A stretch of 7,776 bases of DNA from Candidatus Cloacimonadota bacterium (GTDB taxonomy: Bacteria; Cloacimonadota; Cloacimonadia; JGIOTU-2): the NCBI GenBank assembly GCA_021158425.1, contig JAGGUR010000074.1, positions 1 to 7,776 on the forward strand, in the 5' to 3' direction. The position numbers and the translations under genes are program-made. Of this stretch, positions 1 through 7,196 are shown in pieces (the stretch's first letter is position 1; each line of letters opens with the position of its first letter). The notes beneath the pieces were generated by a model. That model was not told where the DNA came from, did no database searches, and saw nothing but the letters and a program-made list of their open reading frames with translations.

Positions 1-1029
1 AATGACCAGGCAGAAACGCTTCTCCTTAACCTCTTCCGTGGCAGCGGTATTGGTGGAATGAAAGGGATAATTCCAAAATCTAAAGACATTATTCGTCCTT
101 TACTTGCTCTCACAAGAAATGAAATTACAGAATTTGCAAAACAAAATAATATTGAATTCTCTGAAGATTCCTCTAATCTAAGCCTTATTTATGACCGCAA
201 TAAAATTCGTCATAAGATTATTCCTGAAATTGAAAAGGGATTAAATCCAAAAGCCATAGATAAAATATCTAATAGTGCTAAGATTTTCCAGCAAACCGAT
301 TCCTTTTTGCAAGAATATTGTAAAGAAATATTTCCGGAAATAGTAAAAAAAACAGATGGGAATTTTATCCTGAATGTAGATAAACTAAAAAATAAAGATA
401 TCATTCTCTTTTATATCGCAAGAAAGATTTTTGGACACATTACAGGCTCGGAGCAGGACTTCTTTACAACTCATTTTCAGGCAATCGCAGATTTACTAAG
501 ACGCTCTGAAAGTAAATACATTCAATTACCGAAAGGGGTCTTTGCTATAAAAGATAAACAATTCCTAACCTTCTCAAAATCTCCACCCATAATCAAATTT
601 AATAATTATCGCAGAGAAATCAATAGAATATCACGCAGAATCCTTTTTAAAGACCATTATGTCTCTATTTCAGAGATGAAATCAATTCCTGTTCACGGAT
701 ATAAATTTTCTCAAAAAAATACATGCTATATTGATTTAGATAAGGTGAGATTTCCACTTACAATTAGATATCGCCAACCAGGCGATAGATTTACCCCATT
801 AGGTATGCACAATCCTAAAAAGCTTAAGAATTTTTTAATAGATTCAAAAGTGCCAAGATTTGAACGAGACAAAATTATCATCGTTGAAGACCAAAAGCAG
901 ATTATATGGTTAGCTGGCATTCGTATAAGTGAAAATATAAAAATTACTCGTCAAACTAAACATGTTTTAAGAATTAAAAGTATGAAAAAATTGAAGGACT
1001 ATCGTAAAGCAAAAAGAATTAACAAATAA
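1..1029 (+). CDS. tilS: tRNA(Ile)-lysidine synthetase, 3' part (5' end outside window)
   Basis: The enzyme uses ATP to attach lysine to C34 of the tRNA-Ile with a CAU anticodon, so that it reads AUA instead of AUG. The reading frame is open from base 1. The visible 342 residues begin with NDQAET and RGSG, the conserved strand-loop after the P-loop; the ATP-binding SGGxDS motif must lie upstream of the window, so roughly 100 or more residues are missing. Next come RPLL, an EDSSN-type motif (DSSN at visible residues 56-59) and YDRNKIRH (64-71), which are typical of the tRNA-recognising part. The C-terminal TilS domain is clear: PGDRFTPLGM at 260-269, then KKLKNFL and a WLAG segment. The tail is basic. 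The neighbouring genes use ATA isoleucine codons freely, so the function is needed here. The gene precedes hpt and ftsH, a common arrangement. The C-terminal domain and stop are complete. Confidence 0.95.
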   Translation, partial: NDQAETLLLNLFRGSGIGGMKGIIPKSKDIIRPLLALTRNEITEFAKQNNIEFSEDSSNLSLIYDRNKIRHKIIPEIEKGLNPKAIDKISNSAKIFQQTDSFLQEYCKEIFPEIVKKTDGNFILNVDKLKNKDIILFYIARKIFGHITGSEQDFFTTHFQAIADLLRRSESKYIQLPKGVFAIKDKQFLTFSKSPPIIKFNNYRREINRISRRILFKDHYVSISEMKSIPVHGYKFSQKNTCYIDLDKVRFPLTIRYRQPGDRFTPLGMHNPKKLKNFLIDSKVPRFERDKIIIVEDQKQIIWLAGIRISENIKITRQTKHVLRIKSMKKLKDYRKAKRINK

Positions 1030-1032
1030 GGT

Positions 1033-1061
1033 TTGACAAATAATATTCAGTATTATATTTT
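1033..1061 (+). promoter_or_regulatory. Candidate sigma-70-type promoter for hpt-ftsH-hslVU
   Basis: A perfect TTGACA lies at 1033-1038. TATTTT (4 of 6 matches to TATAAT) sits 17 bases downstream at 1056-1061. Transcription from here would start near 1068 and leave a leader of about 30 bases before the hpt start. A better -10-like hexamer, TATAGT at 1065-1070, is too far from TTGACA (26 bases). The spacer holds a 6-base inverted repeat, ATAATA-TTCAG-TATTAT (1040-1056), which may be an operator or just chance in AT-rich DNA. This is inferred from consensus only. Confidence 0.45.
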
Positions 1062-1100
1062 AACTATAGTGAGTGGTTAAGAAAAAATTTTGAGGAAAAC

Positions 1101-1637
1101 ATGAAAAATGATATAGAAGAAGTCCTGATTTCTGAAGACGAGATACAACAGAAAATAAAGGAATTAGGTGCTCAAATCTCAAAAGACTATAAAGGAAGAG
1201 TGCCTATTCTAATAAGTATTCTCAAAGGTGGTGTAATCTTTCTTGTAGATCTAATGCGTCATATTAGCATTCCAATAGAGATAGAATTTCTCGGCGTTGC
1301 AAGTTATGGAAGTTCAACAGAAAGCTCAGGCATTATAAAATTAACAAAGGATTGTAATTATGACATCTCAAATAGAGATATAATTTTAGTTGAAGATATT
1401 ATTGATACAGGTCTTTCAATTAAATATATTATAAATTTATTAAAGAATAAAAATCCTAAATCAATAAAAACCTGTGTACTGCTTGATAAACCTGAAGCTC
1501 ATAAACAAGATATAAAAATTGACTACAAAGGATTTACTGTGCCAAATAAGTTTGTTGTTGGATATGGACTTGATTATAAAGAAAAATATAGGAATTTACC
1601 TTTTATTGGTATTTTAAAAAAGGAGATTTATCAATAA
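1101..1637 (+). CDS. hpt: Hypoxanthine(-guanine) phosphoribosyltransferase
   Basis: A soluble purine-salvage enzyme that joins hypoxanthine or guanine to PRPP to give IMP or GMP. At 178 residues it has the usual bacterial length. The type I phosphoribosyltransferase features are in order: an LKGG loop (41-44), the flexible catalytic loop around [10 protein letters not shown] (68-77), the PRPP-binding signature VEDIIDTG (97-104), the purine-binding region with K130 and the stretch from 148 ([12 protein letters not shown]), and the closing NLPFIG (165-170). The start is supported by GAGGAA at 1092-1097, just upstream. The stop codon shares one base with the ftsH start (TAATG), so the two are probably translationally coupled. 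Position between tilS and ftsH matches the widespread tilS-hpt-ftsH cluster. Preference for hypoxanthine, guanine or xanthine cannot be decided from sequence alone. Confidence 0.95.
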   Translation: MKNDIEEVLISEDEIQQKIKELGAQISKDYKGRVPILISILKGGVIFLVDLMRHISIPIEIEFLGVASYGSSTESSGIIKLTKDCNYDISNRDIILVEDIIDTGLSIKYIINLLKNKNPKSIKTCVLLDKPEAHKQDIKIDYKGFTVPNKFVVGYGLDYKEKYRNLPFIGILKKEIYQ

Positions 1638-3505
1638 TGAATAACAGGAATCAACAAAAAAAGAATCAACAAAAGAATAAACTTCCAGTTAAACCTCCCA
1701 AGGGTGGTTCGTTATTAATATGGCTAATTATCATATTTGCTATCATTGCATTCTTTCAGCTTTTCTCTGGTAAAGGTCAGATTCAAGAGTCTTCTTATTC
1801 TGAATTTATGAAAGATATAGAATCCGGGGCTGTTAATGAAATCATATTTAGCGGTAAGGATATAAATTATACAATTGGAAATATAAAAAGACGGACAAAT
1901 ATACCTTTTGAGGACCCTGACTTGGTTAAAGAAATTGCTGAGAATCACAAAGAAATCAAAATCATTTCCAAAAAACCTTCTATCTTTTCTACAATATTAA
2001 CTTACTGGCTACCATTCATTTTGTTCATAGTTTTCTGGATTTTTATAATGAAATCAATGCAAGGAGGTGCTGGCAAAGCATTCAGTTTTGGCAAAAGTCG
2101 TGCAAAATTGCTTAGTGGAAATCGTTCAAATGTTACTTTCAAAGATGTTGCTGGAGTTGACGAAGCCAAAGAAGAATTGGAAGAAATTATAGACTTCCTG
2201 AAAGAGCCTAAAAAATTTCAGAAACTTGGCGGTAGAATTCCAAAAGGAGTAATACTTCTTGGACCTCCTGGAACAGGAAAAACTCTGTTAGCAAAAGCTG
2301 TAGCAGGCGAAGCTAAAGTTCCCTTTTTTAGTATAAGTGGCTCAGACTTTGTTGAAATGTTTGTCGGTGTTGGTGCATCTCGTGTTAGAGACCTCTTTAA
2401 TCAAGGCAAGAAGAATGCTCCGTGCATTATATTTATTGATGAACTGGATGCAGTAGGCAGACATCGTGGAGCAGGTTTTGGCGGAGGTCATGACGAAAGA
2501 GAGCAGACCCTAAATCAACTCTTAGTTGAAATGGACGGTTTTAATCCAAATGAAAGTGTTATTATTATTGCTGCAACAAATCGTCCTGACATACTTGACC
2601 CTGCTCTACTCCGTCCGGGAAGATTTGACAGACGGGTAGTAGTTGATAGACCTGATATGAGAGGCAGAGAAGGTATACTAAAAGTTCATGTTAGAAAAGT
2701 TCCATTAGACAAAAAGGTAGACTTAACAGTTATTGCAAAAGGAACGCCTGGTTTCTCCGGCGCAGACTTAGCTAATCTTGTTAATGAAGCATGTTTGTGG
2801 GGAGCTCGCCTTGGACATAAGGCAGTCCAGATGGAAGATTTTGAAAATGCTAAGGATAAAGTCATTATGGGTAAAGAAAGAAGAAGCTTGATGCTTACTG
2901 AAACAGAAAAAAGAAATTCCGCCTATCATGAATCTGGACATGTATTAGTTGCAAAATTTATTCCGGGTAGTGACCCAATCCACAAAGTTACTATTATACC
3001 TCGTGGACGCTCACTTGGTTCTACACATTTCCTACCACTTGATGACCGTCATACATATTCAAAGAGCTACTGTCAGGCAAAAATTGCGCACCTTTTAGGA
3101 GGAAGAGTTGCAGATGAAATTGCTGGTGGTGAACCTACTACAGGTGCAGGAGATGATATCAAAAAAGCTACTGAACTTGCGAGGAAAATGGTCTGTGAGT
3201 GGGGTATGAGTGATAAAATCGGACCTATGACTATTGGCGAGAGAGAAGAAAATGTATTCCTGGGCAAGGAATTCGGCAGGCAAGAAAACTACAGCGAAGA
3301 TAGTGCAAACCTTATTGACCAGGAAATAAAAAGATTTATTGAAGAGGGTTATCAAACCTGTAAAAAAATCTTAACTGAAAATAAAGATTTACTTAATAAA
3401 CTGGCTAATATTTTGCTTCAGAAAGAAACTTTAAGTGGAGAAGAAGTAGATAAAATCTATCAAGAATACATTGAAGAAAAACAAAAAGAAAATAAGGTAG
3501 ACTAA
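1637..3505 (+). CDS. ftsH: ATP-dependent zinc metalloprotease FtsH
   Basis: A membrane-anchored hexameric AAA+ protease that extracts and degrades damaged membrane proteins and short-lived cytosolic regulators. At 622 residues it is within the family range. The order is: a basic, Gln/Asn-rich N-terminal tail (1-22), a first membrane helix (about 25-43), an extracytoplasmic domain (about 44-117), a second membrane helix (about 119-138), the AAA+ module and the peptidase. Visible motifs are Walker A GPPGTGKT (209-216), the pore loop MFVGVGA (241-247), Walker B IIFIDE (264-269), AATN sensor 1 (312-315), the arginine-finger segment RPGRFDR (326-332), the zinc site HESGH (431-435) and the likely third zinc ligand D507 in [11 protein letters not shown] strong AGGAG (1621-1625) inside hpt supports the start. 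hpt overlaps it by one base, and hslV begins one base after its stop. It looks fully functional. Confidence 0.98.
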   Translation: MNNRNQQKKNQQKNKLPVKPPKGGSLLIWLIIIFAIIAFFQLFSGKGQIQESSYSEFMKDIESGAVNEIIFSGKDINYTIGNIKRRTNIPFEDPDLVKEIAENHKEIKIISKKPSIFSTILTYWLPFILFIVFWIFIMKSMQGGAGKAFSFGKSRAKLLSGNRSNVTFKDVAGVDEAKEELEEIIDFLKEPKKFQKLGGRIPKGVILLGPPGTGKTLLAKAVAGEAKVPFFSISGSDFVEMFVGVGASRVRDLFNQGKKNAPCIIFIDELDAVGRHRGAGFGGGHDEREQTLNQLLVEMDGFNPNESVIIIAATNRPDILDPALLRPGRFDRRVVVDRPDMRGREGILKVHVRKVPLDKKVDLTVIAKGTPGFSGADLANLVNEACLWGARLGHKAVQMEDFENAKDKVIMGKERRSLMLTETEKRNSAYHESGHVLVAKFIPGSDPIHKVTIIPRGRSLGSTHFLPLDDRHTYSKSYCQAKIAHLLGGRVADEIAGGEPTTGAGDDIKKATELARKMVCEWGMSDKIGPMTIGEREENVFLGKEFGRQENYSEDSANLIDQEIKRFIEEGYQTCKKILTENKDLLNKLANILLQKETLSGEEVDKIYQEYIEEKQKENKVD

Positions 3506-3506
3506 A

Positions 3507-4034
3507 ATGATTAAGGGCACAACAATAATCGGCGTAAAAAAGGGGAACAAAGTTGCAATAGGCGGAGACGGACAGATAACACATGGTGAGACAATTTTCA
3601 AATCTCAGGCACATAAAGTAAGAACTTTATATGATGGGAAAGTTATTGCTGGTTTTGCTGGTGCCACAGCGGATGCTTTAACTCTCTTTGAAAGATTTGA
3701 AGTAAAATTAAAACAATACAAAGGTAACTTAATGCGGTCAGCAGTGGAATTGGCAAAAGAATGGAGAACAGACAAAATACTCCGCCGTCTTGAAGCAATG
3801 ATAATTGTCGGAGATAAAAAAAATTTACTTGTAATATCTGGTAATGGCGATGTTATTGAACCAGATAACAATATTGCTGCTATAGGCTCAGGTGGACCCT
3901 ATGCAAAAGCTGCAGCTATGGTTCTAATTAAAAATAAAAATCTCTCACCTAAAGAAATCGTAGAAAAAGCACTTGAAATCGCAGCAAATATCTGTATCTA
4001 TACTAATACAAATAGAATTATTGAGGAACTATAA
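3507..4034 (+). CDS. hslV: ATP-dependent protease subunit HslV (ClpQ), threonine peptidase
   Basis: The proteolytic core of the HslUV complex, a bacterial relative of the proteasome beta subunit that forms a two-ring dodecamer in the cytoplasm. The active nucleophile is an N-terminal threonine. Here the conserved TT follows four residues (MIKG), so T5 is the predicted mature residue 1 and a short propeptide must be removed. Counting from T5, the catalytic partners fall where expected: D21 in GGDGQ (mature 17), K37 in HKVR (mature 33) and the GSGG turn at 127-130. AGFAG (48-52), EWRTD (85-89) and ICIYTN (162-167) are also typical. The length of 175 residues is normal. A weak AAGG (3494-3497) inside ftsH gives 9 bases of spacing. 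The gene lies between ftsH and hslU with single-base gaps, so co-translation is likely. Confidence 0.97.
   Translation: MIKGTTIIGVKKGNKVAIGGDGQITHGETIFKSQAHKVRTLYDGKVIAGFAGATADALTLFERFEVKLKQYKGNLMRSAVELAKEWRTDKILRRLEAMIIVGDKKNLLVISGNGDVIEPDNNIAAIGSGGPYAKAAAMVLIKNKNLSPKEIVEKALEIAANICIYTNTNRIIEEL
4023..4027 (+). promoter_or_regulatory. Ribosome-binding site that fixes the hslU start
   Basis: GAGGA near the end of hslV lies 8 bases before ATG 4036 and 14 before the second ATG at 4042. This favours 4036 over both the second ATG and an upstream in-frame ATG at 3973 that would run deep inside hslV. Confidence 0.7.
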
Positions 4035-4035
4035 T

Positions 4036-5421
4036 ATGGAAATGAAAGAACTCACACCCAAACAAATTGTTAAAGAACTTAACAAATATATTATCGGTCA
4101 GGATAAAGCAAAAAAAGCAGTTGCAATAGCTCTCCGTAACCGCTGGCGCCGTCAAAATGTATCAGAAGAATTGCGTGACGAAATCCTACCAAACAATATT
4201 ATTCTAATTGGGCCTACTGGTGTTGGCAAAACAGAAATTTCAAGACGGCTTTCTAATCTCGTAAATGCTCCGTTTATTAAAATTGAGGCATCAAAATTCA
4301 CAGAAGTAGGTTATGTCGGCAGAGATGTTGAATCAATTATCCGTGAACTTGTTAACCTTGCTGTAAGTCAAGTAAGAGAAGAGATGACAATTGCTGTAGA
4401 AGAGCAAGCAAGAAAACGAGCTGAAGAAAGAGTGCTTGACCTTTTACTTCCACCTATAAAAAGGAAAAGAAAAGTAAATCTTAGTCTTGAACAGCGGAAG
4501 CAAGAAAGATTAGAGCTTGAAGAAGCAAAAAAGATGCAAAAGCAAACCAGAGAGAAGTTGCGAAAAATGCTCCATAATGGAGTTCTAGACCAAAGAGTTG
4601 TAGAGGTTAAAATTGATGAATTGCCTGAACCCAGGGTTGAAATATTCTCAAGTATGGGATTGGATAGCTTTGATATCAATATGGGTGAAGTATTGGCCGG
4701 ATTTATGCCAGGGAATATAGGCAAACGAAAAAAAATGAAAGTAAACGAAGCATTAGATTTCCTCTTCTATTCTGAATCAAGAAAATTAGTTGATATGAAT
4801 GAAGTAAAAGAAATTGCTATAAAAAGAGTGGAAGAAAACGGTATTGTTTTCCTTGATGAAATTGATAAAATTGCTGGAGGAAAGTCTAAATCTGGACCAG
4901 ATGTTTCACGAGAAGGTGTGCAAAGAGACCTTCTGCCTATCATAGAAGGAACAAATGTTCCTACAAAATATGGTATGGTTGATACAACTCATATTCTTTT
5001 CATCGCTTCCGGTGCATTTCATGTTTCCAAACCTTCTGACCTGATACCAGAATTGCAGGGAAGATTTCCAATCAGAGTAGAATTGCAAAGCCTTACAAAA
5101 GAGGATTTTGCAAAAATTCTAGTATTGCCTAAAAATGCCCTTATAAAACAATATACCGCTTTACTGAAAACGGAAGGTGTGGATGTTACTTTTACAAAAG
5201 GTGCAATAAAAGAGATTTCAAATTATGCCGCAATGGCAAATACTAAAATGGAAGATATCGGTGCAAGAAGACTCCATACAATAATGACCATTCTTCTCGA
5301 AGAATATTTATATAATCTGCCTGACCCTGAATGCAACAAAATAAAAGTTACTAAAGAGGATGTAAGTAAAATACTTGAAAAGATTATTACTGATGAGGAT
5401 CTGACAAAATATATCCTGTAA
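4036..5421 (+). CDS. hslU: ATP-dependent unfoldase HslU (ClpY)
   Basis: The AAA+ hexamer that recognises, unfolds and feeds proteins into HslV. The chosen start at 4036 gives 461 residues beginning [10 protein letters not shown], which matches the family N-terminus; an in-frame ATG at 3973 would add 21 residues encoded inside hslV and is rejected. Motifs: YIIGQDKAK (18-26), Walker A GPTGVGKT (59-66), the substrate-gripping pore loop GYVG (92-95), Walker B VFLDEID (271-277), the arginine-finger region around QGRF (341-344) and sensor 2 GARRLH (409-414). The C-terminus, DEDLTKYIL, is the tail that docks into HslV and activates it. The intermediate (I) domain, about 110-245, carries a very charged segment (141-178) and makes the protein somewhat longer than the 443-residue E. 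coli HslU. It follows hslV by one base. Confidence 0.97.
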   Translation: MEMKELTPKQIVKELNKYIIGQDKAKKAVAIALRNRWRRQNVSEELRDEILPNNIILIGPTGVGKTEISRRLSNLVNAPFIKIEASKFTEVGYVGRDVESIIRELVNLAVSQVREEMTIAVEEQARKRAEERVLDLLLPPIKRKRKVNLSLEQRKQERLELEEAKKMQKQTREKLRKMLHNGVLDQRVVEVKIDELPEPRVEIFSSMGLDSFDINMGEVLAGFMPGNIGKRKKMKVNEALDFLFYSESRKLVDMNEVKEIAIKRVEENGIVFLDEIDKIAGGKSKSGPDVSREGVQRDLLPIIEGTNVPTKYGMVDTTHILFIASGAFHVSKPSDLIPELQGRFPIRVELQSLTKEDFAKILVLPKNALIKQYTALLKTEGVDVTFTKGAIKEISNYAAMANTKMEDIGARRLHTIMTILLEEYLYNLPDPECNKIKVTKEDVSKILEKIITDEDLTKYIL

Positions 5422-5468
5422 TCTCCGTGTCCATGGGAATGAAAAACGAAATAAAAGGATGAACCAAA
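5422..5468 (+). other. Short gap between hslU and the barrel gene
   Basis: These 47 bases contain no clear terminator or promoter. AGGA at 5456-5459 is a good ribosome-binding site, 9 bases before ATG 5469. With no terminator visible, the barrel gene may be read through from the hslVU transcript. A tiny reading frame in the gap (5433-5462) is judged chance. Confidence 0.4.
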
Positions 5469-6179
5469 ATGAGTCCAAAGTTCAATACACTATGTATTTT
5501 ATTCATTATTTTATGTTCATTTTTTGCGAACACAATTTATGGGGAAAATCAAAATTTATCCAACTCAATCCACAAAGGAGCACAAGCATTACAATTTCAA
5601 ATTAATGAGGATTTCACGCTTTCATCATTTCAGGGCTCCATAATCTCTTATAAATGGCATATTTCTGATAAAGGCGCCTTGAGAGTTGGCATAAGTATCT
5701 CTGCGAAAAAAGATAATGATTCTCGAACTACTCTACTATCAGATTCTGTGACCTCTAAAGGAGATTCCCAAGAAAACTCTTACAGCGTTGGAACTGCAAC
5801 TCAATATATCTTTTATCCAGGACCAGAAAAAGGCATTCAACTTTATTATGGTATTGGTCCTATTGCAAATTATAACTACAGAAAAAGTAAATACAAACAA
5901 ATACATATTAGCGGACCTGATGAAAGAGTCATATCCACAACATCAAAGAGAATTAGTTGGTCTGTTGGAGCATCCTTGATTGCTGGATTAGAGTGGTTTG
6001 TAAAGAAAAATATAAGTATCCACACTGAATATGGTATTTCTTTGAAATATGAAAAATATAAAGAAACTTCTCACAAAAAATGTTCTGATAGTTCTGATGA
6101 AAGGGAAATAACTAATTCATCAAAAAGATATCTCTTGGACCCAATGAAAGTCAAATTCGGTTTGTCTGTATACTTTTAA
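5469..6179 (+). CDS. Predicted small outer-membrane beta-barrel protein
   Basis: Probable outer-membrane protein of unknown specific role. The first 25 residues look like a Sec signal peptide: a short basic start, a hydrophobic core (about 8-20) and a likely signal peptidase I site near TIYG-ENQ. C16 does not sit in a good lipobox, so a lipoprotein is unlikely. The mature part has alternating, glycine- and aromatic-rich stretches that I read as about eight strands (near 38-46, 50-63, 69-80, 104-117, 122-137, 161-177, 181-197 and 222-236). The last one ends in VYF, the terminal aromatic residue typical of substrates of the BAM machinery. Two hydrophilic stretches (about 82-103 and 199-220) would be long loops. 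Size and strand count suggest an OmpX/OmpW-like or generic porin-family small barrel. A good AGGA supports the start. The specific function is not recognisable. Confidence 0.75.
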   Translation: MSPKFNTLCILFIILCSFFANTIYGENQNLSNSIHKGAQALQFQINEDFTLSSFQGSIISYKWHISDKGALRVGISISAKKDNDSRTTLLSDSVTSKGDSQENSYSVGTATQYIFYPGPEKGIQLYYGIGPIANYNYRKSKYKQIHISGPDERVISTTSKRISWSVGASLIAGLEWFVKKNISIHTEYGISLKYEKYKETSHKKCSDSSDEREITNSSKRYLLDPMKVKFGLSVYF

Positions 6180-6243
6180 TAATAAAGTAGGCGCAAAATT
6201 TAAACCAGCTTGTATGGCCAATAGCTTATAAACAATATATAAA
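6180..6243 (+). other. Gap between the barrel and GNAT-like genes
   Basis: These 64 AT-rich bases have no strong hairpin with a T-run, so no intrinsic terminator is evident. TATAAA at 6227-6232 resembles a -10 box but has no well-spaced -35 partner. There is no AGG-type ribosome-binding site ahead of ATG 6244, and an in-frame TAA at 6229-6231 limits any upstream extension. A five-residue reading frame (6214-6231) ends shortly before the next gene and is probably chance. Confidence 0.35.
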
Positions 6244-6966
6244 ATGCTTGTAGAAAAATTATCTGACAATCAAAATTTAATAAATGTAATTAACCAACTT
6301 CACGAAGAACCCTGGCCTGCCTTTCTAAATGAAGATAAGTATGTAAAAAAATATTGGCGACAAATATATAAAAAATATCCAGAATATCAGCTATTATTTA
6401 AAATCGGCGATGAGTATATTGGCGCTGGTAACTCTGCTCCAATTTATTGGAATGGTAATATTGATGATTTGCCTTCTGGTTTTGATGAAGCAATAAAAAT
6501 CATAATGGAAAATAACGGTCATCCAAATACATTATGCGGATTAGCAGCTGTAATATCAAAGAAATATCTGGGGAAAGGAATCAGTACAAAAATTATTCAA
6601 AATTTTAAACAGCTGGCAGTTGAACAAGGATTTCATAGCCTTATCCTTCCTGTGAGACCAACATTAAAATCACAATATCCAACAATACCAATGGAAAACT
6701 ATATCAAATGGGAAAGAGGTAATTTACCTTTTGACCCCTGGCTAAGGGTCCACATAAAGCTTGGTGGTAAAATTTTGAAAGTAGCAAATCAATCTATGAT
6801 AATTACAGGTACAGTTGCAGAATGGCAAGATTGGACTGGAATGTATTTTGGAGAAAGCAACAAGTATATTATTCCCAATGCTCTAAATCCTGTAAATATT
6901 GATTTGGAAAAGAATATTGGAGAATATATTGAGCCTAATGTGTGGGTATTACATAAATGTGAATAA
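6244..6966 (+). CDS. GNAT-like acetyltransferase family protein, substrate unknown
   Basis: A 240-residue soluble protein with the look of a GNAT N-acetyltransferase in its first 140 residues. After a predicted beta segment (LCGLAAVI, 98-104) comes KYLGKGIS (107-114), which fits the Q/R-x-x-G-x-G/A acetyl-CoA pyrophosphate loop, followed by a helix (about 114-129) and a strand (SLILPVRPT, 132-140). The remaining 100 residues are unusual for a plain GNAT: LPFDPWLRVH (161-170), KLGGKIL (172-178) and ITGTVAEWQDWTGM (187-200), then EPNVW near the end. I recall this motif set from widespread bacterial proteins annotated only as GNAT or transferase. No signal peptide or membrane helix is visible. 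The start has no Shine-Dalgarno sequence, but an in-frame stop close upstream leaves little choice. Acetyl transfer itself is inferred; the acceptor is unknown. Confidence 0.7.
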   Translation: MLVEKLSDNQNLINVINQLHEEPWPAFLNEDKYVKKYWRQIYKKYPEYQLLFKIGDEYIGAGNSAPIYWNGNIDDLPSGFDEAIKIIMENNGHPNTLCGLAAVISKKYLGKGISTKIIQNFKQLAVEQGFHSLILPVRPTLKSQYPTIPMENYIKWERGNLPFDPWLRVHIKLGGKILKVANQSMIITGTVAEWQDWTGMYFGESNKYIIPNALNPVNIDLEKNIGEYIEPNVWVLHKCE

Positions 6967-7073
6967 GGCTCTTTAACAAAAATTTAAGAAATAAAAGCCC
7001 ATTAAATTTAATACTGAAGAAATTTTATGTTGAAAAGAAGGTTGAAGGAGATGGAAATTAGCAGTCAGCTAAA

Positions 7074-7129
7074 GGGTGGTATATACGACATTAACGTCTG
7101 ATATAAATGAGTTATGTGAAACTCCGCCC
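7074..7129. repeat. Nested inverted repeat, possible RNA structure
   Basis: GGGTGG (7074-7079) can pair with CCGCCC (7124-7129), using one G-U pair in RNA. Directly inside, TATAT (7080-7084) pairs with ATATA (7101-7105), and GAC (7087-7089) pairs with GTC (7096-7098) around a six-base loop. An 18-base stretch (7106-7123) would bulge out on the 3' side. The GC-rich outer stem stands out in AT-rich DNA. Whether it is a regulatory leader, a small RNA, a remnant of a mobile element or chance cannot be decided here. Confidence 0.35.
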
Positions 7130-7181
7130 CCTCGACTTAAGAAAGTAAAAGTATTTATAGATTTCAATTTAATTTTATGAA

Positions 7182-7196
7182 AGTGAAAAAATCACT
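7182..7196. repeat. Perfect palindrome AGTGA-N5-TCACT touching a start codon
   Basis: AGTGA (7182-7186) and TCACT (7192-7196) are exact inverted copies around five A residues, ending at the base before ATG 7197. It occupies the place where a ribosome-binding site would be expected; GTGAAA is the nearest purine-rich stretch. It resembles a CRP half-site pair, but the five-base spacer is one short of that consensus. Confidence 0.4.

Larger units (their letters stand above)
6967..7196 (+). other. Non-coding gap of 230 bases with inverted repeats
   Basis: I find no convincing gene here. The longest ATG frame I noted is 24 residues (7027-7101), without a well-placed ribosome-binding site; an AAGGAG at 7045-7050 touches ATG 7051 with no spacing. 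The middle holds a nested inverted repeat (7074-7129), listed separately. Upstream of the next gene, TCGACT (7132-7137) and TATAGA (7156-7161), 18 bases apart, make a weak promoter candidate. The final 15 bases form a small palindrome against the start codon. GGCT and AGCC at 6967-7000 could pair loosely, but lack the T-run of an intrinsic terminator. Confidence 0.5.

Noticed and set aside
3816..3823. Run of eight A residues in hslV as a programmed slippage site
   Set aside because: The zero-frame product is a complete, normal HslV, there is no stimulatory structure evident, and A-runs are common in this AT-rich DNA.
3973..4035. Upstream in-frame start for hslU adding 21 residues
   Set aside because: It would lie within hslV, adds residues unlike the HslU family N-terminus, and the GAGGA at 4023-4027 is well placed for ATG 4036.
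4368..4724. 118-codon open frame on the minus strand inside hslU
   Set aside because: It mirrors the strongly conserved hslU coding sequence, is Ser/Leu/Phe-rich as antisense shadows usually are, and has no supporting context. Other minus-strand frames in tilS, ftsH and hslV were rejected for the same reason.
6967..7000. GGCT/AGCC pairing as an intrinsic terminator of the GNAT-like gene
   Set aside because: The stem is short, interrupted, and not followed by a run of T.
7027..7101. 24-residue reading frame in the gap after the GNAT-like gene
   Set aside because: No properly spaced ribosome-binding site, no recognisable motif, and the same DNA is better described by the inverted repeats. A degraded gene start cannot be excluded.
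7021..7179. AATTTTATG repeated at 7021-7029 and 7171-7179, as possible target-site duplication
   Set aside because: Only nine AT-rich bases, with no transposase or terminal inverted repeats between the copies; chance is likely.
7182..7196. CRP-type binding site
   Set aside because: The half-sites are separated by five bases rather than six and lie against the start codon, so the match is not good enough to name a regulator.
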